Shown one piece after another: positions 58,488 to 64,000 of a DNA stretch of 64,000 bases. Source of the stretch: Uranotaenia lowii (lineage: Eukaryota > Arthropoda > Insecta > Diptera > Culicidae); contig NC_073692.1 of assembly GCF_029784155.1 (NCBI RefSeq), positions 160,051,582 through 160,115,581 of the forward strand, read 5' to 3'. How positions within the stretch are numbered: position 1 is the first letter of the stretch; each line of letters starts with the position of its first letter. The position numbers and the translations under genes were made by a program. Below the pieces are notes generated by a model. The model was not told the DNA's origin and made no database searches. It saw nothing but the letters and a program-made list of their open reading frames with translations.

Positions 58488-60325
58488 GGCCCGCTTTTTT
58501 GGAAAATGTCCCGCCGTCCCGCTTTTTAGTCAAAATGTCCCGCTTTTGTTTTCAACCAAGTTTTCGAAAAAAAAAGTTTTCAAAATTTGATTTCATTGTT
58601 ATATTCAAACTGTAACAAACTGATTGATCTGTTCATATCACGAAAACTCAGTAGATTTAATTTTGAATGAAATATTAATTCTTCAAAATGTACCTTATCT
58701 CATCGATACATACATATCAATTAATTCCACTTGAAATGGATTTATTTTGACGAACTCATTTCAGATAGAAATCTATCAATCTTTGAGCACCAAGATATTG
58801 CTTTTTATGTAGCTTATCAATTCGTTGAAAACGTTGCTAAAATTAAATGATTCTGGGAAATGCTAGTGGTAGATACAGTGAAAAGTATTCATGCTAAGAA
58901 ATTTTTTTAACAGGAATTCTTTAACACAACTTTAAATTCAAGGTCAATAATATATTTTTTTTTAAATAACCACAAAATTTATTCATTTGTTATGAATTCA
59001 ACAATTAATTTTGTCTTGCCATTCAAGAACAACTATGGTAAAAACCAAAGAAATATCATGAAATGTTTAAAAACTAAAAATGGCTTGTAAAGCTAGTCAT
59101 TTTTTCATCATTGATTTTATTTGAGTTTCAATCAAAATTGTTCTAACATCTTTGTGTTATTCTAATTTTTTTTACTAAAGATGCTTTTGGCGAAATGCAT
59201 GAAAAAGCTTAAATTTTCTTCGACGTTCACTCCTGGGTGTAAAATCATGGACGTAGACGCGGAAAGCAGGTGTTCTACCAACTAAGCTATTTTGCCGATT
59301 TTTGAATTTTCATATTCAAGTAAGTACAATACTTTTTTACCCAACCAAAAACATACATACACACTGCAAGACAGCTGCAAGCTTTATATAGAAAATTCTT
59401 AAATTTGTACACCTGCCATAATTTTTTTTGGTTTTTTTTTTGGTGCCAGAAATAACACTTAAATTATTGGTAGCGATCCATGCAGTCGTGGATTAGCGCA
59501 ACGAGTATTAATTTTGTATGGAAATTTGTATGGGTATACACATTTTTTCATTCCAATACCTCTAGGGATGTACTAAATGTTACAAAAAATATAACTTTGA
59601 ATGAAAATTATTCCTTGATTCTTGCTGTGCAATTCATGTGAACGAAGCGCAATCAGAACTTGTAAACACCCCAGAAAAGATATTCGATGGTAAACAAAAT
59701 TATTTTTTCAATTTTTTTTAAATTATTTTAGCAATTTTGACTGCTTTTTTGAAAGCTGTGTAATCGTTGATAAAGAAATTTTTTTTTTAAAACTGCTTTG
59801 CAAAGCCAGGGAATTTATTGATTTATATAACCTTAGCAAAAACATTTTATGAAATTATTAAAATCTCTAGTAAGAAAAATCTGCCATTTTAAAAAAAAAT
59901 TCAATGGATTCTGATTTTTTAATTGATATTGATATAGCTTTGTTCATAAAATGCTTGTCGTGTAAGCAAGAAATTAAGCCTGAGAATAGTGAAAACCAGA
60001 AGTCAAAGATCAACTTCATTTCAAACTTACTAAAATTTTCTAGATGATTTAATGTGCAAAAAATTCTTCTTCCATACAAAATTTAAACGCGTCACGCTAA
60101 CTCAGGAATCAACCAAATCATCTCAAATTTTACACTGATGCTTGGTGACCCAAAAGGCATCGGGAAAACATTTGGGAGCAAAAAGTCATTTTTCTCAGCG
60201 ATCTAAAACACACATTTCATGACATTTTCCAACAGATTAAAAAATTTTTTCGCTTTTTTCGGCTGTGTCCCGCTTTTTTTCTCAAAATGTCCCGGTTTTT
60301 TTGAAAACCATCTGGCAAGCCTAGG
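58488..60325. mobile_element. Insertion built on TCCCGCTTTTT words, within the L1 relic
   Basis: Both ends are rich in the same-orientation word GTCCCGCTTTTT / ATGTCCCG (58490-58560 and 60245-60300). The right end reads ACCATCTGGCAAGCCTAG, similar to the CCACCTGGCAACCCTG end of the 386-bp elements. The left end lacks the matching inverted end and seems truncated. It carries a nested TIR element (59485-60225) and a degenerate tRNA-like stretch on the minus strand (59222-59295, A-box TAGCTTAGTTGG). Confidence 0.65.
59485..60225 (-). mobile_element. TIR element, copy B (inverted relative of 20440-21130)
   Basis: Ends GGATTAGCGCAACGAGTATT and (reverse strand) CCTGAGTTAGCGTGACGCGT are inverted, and both carry TTTGTATGGAA. 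The interior and the outer flank CCAAGCATCAGTGTAAAATT match copy A. Nested inside the insertion that splits the L1 relic. Confidence 0.7.
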
Positions 60326-60603
60326 TTAAGACCTTTGACACCAGATCTGTCATACGTTTCTTAAGAATTCTTCCGATAAGTTTATAATCAAAATTTAATA
60401 AAGAGATGGGTCGATAGTCTTTCACGGTGCTCGTATCGCTGTCCTTTTTAATCAAGACAATTATTCCATCGAAAAATTCTTTGGCCGCCAAACCTCGTAG
60501 AGCGTCGTTTATTACGTGGGTTAATTCACGACTGATGATGTTCCAACTTTTCTCATAGAACTCTCAAACCATCTATTCCTGAAGCCTTTCTAGAAGCGCT
60601 AGA

Positions 60604-60831
60604 ATTTCTGCGGGTCGTTAAATTATTCAAAAATGCAAACATTACTGTTATAGAATGGTAATCATAATTTATAACTGATTTAGATAAATCTTAGTGAAAT
60701 CTTAGTTTTTATTTGTCATTTCTGCGGGTCGTTAAATTATTCAAAAATGCAAACATTACTGTTATAGAATGGTAATCATAATTTATAACTGATTTAGATA
60801 AATCTTAGTGAAATCTTAGTTTTTAATTGTC
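60604..60831. repeat. 114-bp tandem duplication
   Basis: Units 60604-60717 and 60718-60831 begin ATTTCTGCGGGTCGTTAAAT and differ at one base by eye. The first 20 bases or so may derive from the neighbouring L1 coding part. Near identity implies a recent duplication, or an assembly artefact. Confidence 0.9.
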
Positions 60832-61275
60832 ATTTAAGGCCCATAGAAAATCAGATTTTTGAAAAGTTAACATCGAGTCTAAAACTGTCGATAGAAAAAT
60901 TTACTCTAAAAAAGTGTGTTTTTTATCATTTTTCCTATCATAAATTCGGAGCATGAAATAAAAATTCTACTATTTTTTTTTTTTTTTTGGATATAATTTT
61001 CTGATTTTCCACCTGATTTCACATTGGAAGTGATCTTCAGTTTACTCAGTTCAAAAATGCTGTAAACTAGTCAAAATCAGACGTCTACAATGAAAATAAC
61101 AAAAGCGTTGAAAATGTTCATCGATTCTGATAAAATTTGCCCAAGTAGTAGAATATACATTTGTACATAGTTTCACCTAATTTTGAGATGAAAACATGAA
61201 ATTTGAGAAAGTTACAGCTTTTATGAAGCCATCTCAATTTATCCCTCTTTTTACAAAATAGCTGTACCTTTTTTC
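60832..61275. other. AT-rich stretch, nothing recognised
   Basis: AT-rich DNA with a 16-base T run near 60974; no feature supported. Confidence 0.45.
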
Positions 61276-61450
61276 AAGTGCATGCACACTTTGACGGCAT
61301 TATGTATCGATCACCACGTTCCAACACGCTTTAGCGGTAAAAATATGCGACTTCCCTGGGTCACGAATAAACTGCGACGACTGAAGACGGCAAAAAGGCG
61401 TGCCCTTCGAAAATACAAGGAGCAAAAATCATCATACACCAAGGATATAT

Positions 61451-62155
61451 TATCTATTTATTTTCGTAGTATTCCGTCTCACGATATAACTTGACGAACA
61501 TAATTCCTTAAATTCACTCGGTCAGGACAGTCGTCCGGCATTCTCGCAACATGTCCTGCCCAGCGTATCCGGCCAGCCTTCACCACCTTCTGAATACTGG
61601 GTTCGCTGTAGATTCACGCTAGCTCGTGGTTCATCCTTCGCCTCCACACTCCGTTCTCCTGCAAACCGCCAAAGATGGTTTTTATCACTCGTGGCTCGAA
61701 TACTTCGAGTGTACGGAGGTCCTTCTCGAGCAATATCCATGTCTTGTGCCCGTAGAGGACAGCCAGTCTAATGAGCTTCATATACAGGTTACACTTTGTG
61801 CGAGGGCTAAGTCTTCTCGACCGCAGTTGCTTGTGGAGTCCATAGACTTCCGCTGATAATTCGCCGCCGACTATATCAATGTCATCGGGAAAGCTGATTA
61901 GTTGACTAGATTTGTTGAAAATCGTGCCCCGCATTTCACCCACCGCTCGACAATTCACCCGAGATCCGCACACAGTACTGCGTTCCATCCATCGTCACCT
62001 AGATCAGTCTAGTCAGCTTCCCGGAAAAGCCGTTCTTGTCCATGATTTTCCATAGCTCGTCACGGTCGGTCGTGTCGTATGCGGCTTTGAAGTCGATGAA
62101 TAAATGATGCGTAGAGACTTGGTGTTCACGGCATTTTTGGAGGATTTGGATATAT
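61451..62155 (-). mobile_element. 5'-truncated antisense non-LTR fragment inside the Jockey ORF
   Basis: Minus-strand reverse transcriptase pieces: ILQKCREHQVSTHHLFIDFK, AAYDTTDRDELWKIMDKNGF, MRGTIFNKSSQLISFPDDID with the second palm motif, then YGLHKQLRSRRLSPRTK, LYGHKTWILLEKDLRTLEVF and GGLQENGVWRRRMNHELA. About 50 residues after the palm, and a segment before it, are deleted. The clade is not certain; RTE-like or CR1-like are candidates. GGATATAT is repeated at both borders (61443-61450 and 62148-62155), and deleting the insert plus one repeat restores the Jockey reading frame (KDIYRK). The minus-strand 3' end is ACGAAAATAAATAGATA. Confidence 0.85.
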
Positions 62156-62649
62156 ATCGTAAACTTAACTCCGCTTATAAAAAAGCCAGTGATCGTTGTT
62201 ACCATAACTATCTACGTCGCGTACAACGTAACCTCAGTCTTGTCCAAAATCGTTTTGGAAACACATAAATCGTCGGCGGAAAGAACCTGGTATACCTTCA
62301 AACATGTTTCTGAGTAGCATTACGGCGAACTCTGATCGTGCAATCTGCTATCTCTTCGCCCAAAAATGTACTGGTATCTTTAATTCAGCTCCTAAAACAT
62401 TCCTAGAACATTTAGTTAGCGCTATCAGGAACGTTTCGGTATTGGGCTTTTCATTAAATGGTAATAAAATCGAGGAGGCAGCCATCTCTAAAGCATCAAC
62501 GAAGCTCAAGAATTCCTTTTCTACACCCATAGAAGAGGTTGCAAAAATCCAATGCCTATTTAGCAAATCTCTGTGCCGATAATGCCCTGAAATGTGCACT
62601 GTGCCGAAGACGGTATGTTTGAAAAACCGTAACTGGCATAAGGACTCGG

Positions 62650-62851
62650 CTCCCAACCAAAATGATGCATGACCACTACATTCAAGCGAAACAAGAAAAA
62701 CATTTTATGGGATTTCTTTCCTATTGGATAATTCATCCCAGAAACCAGAAAATAAAAATATAAACCACAGCGCCCGTAGGGAGAATCGAACTCAAATCAC
62801 CAATCATATGGTCTTGCCAGACCGACATCTTATCCAGTGTACTAATTGAGC
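62650..62851 (-). mobile_element. Second SINE family, copy 2
   Basis: Minus strand: A-box-like GCTCAATTAGTACACTGG (62851-62834), then B-box GAGTTCGATTCTC (62793-62781), then a body ending GCTTGAATGTAGTGGTCATGCATC shared with 26225-26415. The anticodon-stem region also aligns. A polymerase III-derived retroposon is likely. Confidence 0.65.
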
Positions 62852-63044
62852 TTCATGCAGGATGAGGGATATTTGTCATAGGCATTCTGCCACCGATCGA
62901 TCACAAAAGAAACGCACGACAGTGGCTTCCCGGCGTTTGGCCTCCTTTCAAGGTATTCATTTGCCTTGCGATGGAAACGGGAAAGGGAACGGGAGTGAAG
63001 GAAACGGGAAACCCATTGAATGAGAACTGTGCTTTGCTTACTGC

Positions 63045-63245
63045 CTGTTATTACATACACACGCTACATATACACAGCTGCTAAAGCCGGGCAGCTTGGC
63101 CGGTGCTTGTTTGCCGGTGAATTGAAGGAATATATTCTTGTTGCTTTTGCTACATACACACGCACAGCTTAGCCGTGGTTGTTTGCCGGCGAATTGAATT
63201 GAAGGAATGTTATTTTGTTGCTTTTGCTACATTCACACGCACAGT
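63045..63245. repeat. Tandem repeat, unit about 80-100 bp
   Basis: ACATACACACGC..ACAGCT, GTTTGCCGG(T/C)GAATTGAA, GGAAT and TTGTTGCTTTTGCTAC follow each other twice, with a third start at 63227. Related words (ACACACGCACAGCTTATCTTG on the reverse strand) occur at 23660-23700. Confidence 0.75.
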
Positions 63246-64000
63246 GCTCGGTTCGCTGGCTGCCTGGTGTTGGCCGATATTTATTTCCATCCTTTTTCGT
63301 CTTGTGATGCGATAGGGAGGGACGTGAAAACGTTTTTATTTTGTTTCTTTCAGACATACGCAATTCGGTCGCTCTAGGAGGTTGATGCCGGTGGATGCAA
63401 ATCGAATCAGCACCGGTCGCGTTATCTTCTTGTACCAATGATGCTATGTAATTGATTACACGCCATTGGCATAGAGGCTGAATTTTGGGTGTACAGGCCT
63501 GGGATTCAAACTGCTTTTTTGAAAAGCTTCATGCCTGTTTTGCTGACTCCTATTCGGCTCATTTTTAAAGCTTAGCTTGATAGAGCTACCTTCCCTTTAC
63601 TATGGAAGGAAGCTTACATATTCCCGGTACATAAAAAAGGAGATAGGAGAGATATCAACAACTACCGTGGAATCTCTGCCTTATGTGCGATTGCCAAACT
63701 ATTTGAATTGGTCTGGGATCCTTTTTTCACATTCTGCAAAAATAACATATCCAATGATCAGCACAGACTCATGCCCAAGCGCTCTACGACAAGTAACTTG
63801 CTAACTTTCATTTCTTTTGTGCATGAAAGTTTTGCTGCCAAATCTCAAACTGATGCTATACCGGAATGTCCGCTGCATTCGACAAGGTGACCCATAAAAC
63901 TGCCATCGGCAAGTTCGAACACTTAGGGTTCTGTGGTACTCTACTTGGCTAGTTCCGCAGTTACTTAACTGGCCGTAAATTGATTGTTCAAACGGGTGAC

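Larger units (their letters stand above)
57102..60600 (-). pseudogene. L1-like non-LTR reverse transcriptase, split and decayed
   Basis: ORF2 of an L1-type retrotransposon, which copies its RNA into DNA at a nicked target. Reading leftward, 60600-60326 holds the start of the reverse transcriptase domain (KASGIDGL, a frameshift near 60560, then FFDGIIVLIKKDSD and KDYRPISLLNFDYKLIG). A 1.84-kb insertion follows (60325-58488). The domain then resumes with VLINGKLSSEFRIQCSVRQG and DPLSMLLFVLYIQP, the catalytic YADD at about 58265-58254, and the thumb region. One TAA at about 57450 interrupts the same frame, which continues to the C-terminal zinc-knuckle-like CDLC..TTDNLEHVLFEC and a stop at 57102. 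The endonuclease part is absent, and roughly 60-70 residues carrying the first catalytic Asp are missing at the insertion. It is inactive. Confidence 0.88.
62546..63493. mobile_element. Second insertion in the Jockey ORF (composite)
   Basis: Jockey coding stops after KLKNSFS and resumes near 63494. The insert includes a SINE-like unit on the minus strand (62650-62851) and a tandem repeat zone (63045-63245). Target duplications were not found, so it may be the product of more than one event. Confidence 0.6.
61276..64000 (+). pseudogene. Jockey-like non-LTR ORF2, twice interrupted, runs off the window
   Basis: Plus-strand pieces of a Jockey-type ORF2 in linear order. 61276-61450 holds the linker before the reverse transcriptase (LPWVTNKLRRLKTAKRRALR). 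After an insertion it resumes at 62156 (KDIYRKLNSAYKKASDR) and, with a frameshift near 62290, gives DRAICYLFAQKCTGIFNSAP and LGFSLNGNKIEEAAISKAST up to about 62545. After a second insertion it resumes at about 63494: LLTPIRLIFKA, one TAG, then LWKEAYIFPVHKKGDRRDIN, NNYRGISALCAIAKLFELVW, a frameshift near 63860, MSAAFDKVTHKTAIGKFEHL with the first catalytic Asp, another TAG near 63948, and SYLTGRKLIVQTGD at the edge. The YADD box lies beyond the window. The endonuclease is missing. It is a dead copy but a recognisable family. Confidence 0.88.

Overview
The window looks like eukaryotic, AT-rich, intergenic or intronic insect DNA, most likely from a mosquito (Culicidae) or close relative. The basis is three copies of an IS630-Tc1-mariner transposase with DD37E spacing, a subgroup first described in mosquitoes (ITmD37E), plus tRNA-derived SINEs, several non-LTR retrotransposon families and many short TA-, TAA- or TTAA-flanked inverted-repeat elements. 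Genus and species cannot be settled from sequence reading alone. There are no bacterial-style operons, CRISPR arrays, rRNA genes or intact tRNA genes.

No complete host gene is visible. The best host signal is on the minus strand at 49.2-48.4 kb: a GC-rich promoter-like stretch, a likely non-coding first exon, and a second exon with a start codon, a 21-residue signal-peptide-like reading frame and a consensus splice donor. Most sequence to its left may be intron of that gene, but no further exon could be identified.

Layout. 0-1.6 kb: an ITmD37E transposase broken by a 1.04-kb TA-flanked element and by a SINE; removing both restores the frame apart from one separate stop. 2.2-4.2 kb: two long palindromic elements. 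7.5-10.2 kb: a second ITmD37E relic, a TTAA-flanked MITE and a minus-strand mariner relic. 10.2-12.8 kb: a 1.7-kb retroposon with a 23-bp target duplication, next to two equal-length tandem copies of a 386-bp element. 20-27 kb: inverted-repeat elements, an element with an 8-bp target duplication, a second SINE family and a 313-bp near-palindromic MITE. 27.6-29.2 kb: a diverged minisatellite. 30.6-33.7 kb: a word-repeat element and a 2.66-kb TA-flanked element carrying six TGACGTCACAACG-type motifs. 35.9-38.3 kb: a 1.88-kb insertion with a 22-bp duplication and a poly(A) retroposed tail. 43-48 kb: a TA-flanked MITE family and an element with a very strong hairpin. 49.7-54.6 kb: another TIR element, a third ITmD37E copy that has lost its catalytic Glu, and a minisatellite carrying a SINE. 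57.1-60.6 kb: an L1-like reverse transcriptase split by an insertion that contains a further element. 61.3-64.0 kb: a Jockey-like reverse transcriptase split twice, one insertion being an antisense non-LTR fragment whose removal restores the frame exactly.

The main biological content is therefore a stratified record of transposition: several insertions can be ordered in time from target-site duplications and frame restoration. The most unusual patterns are the group of elements built from element-specific subterminal words, the CRE-like motif array, and the 22-23-bp target duplications.
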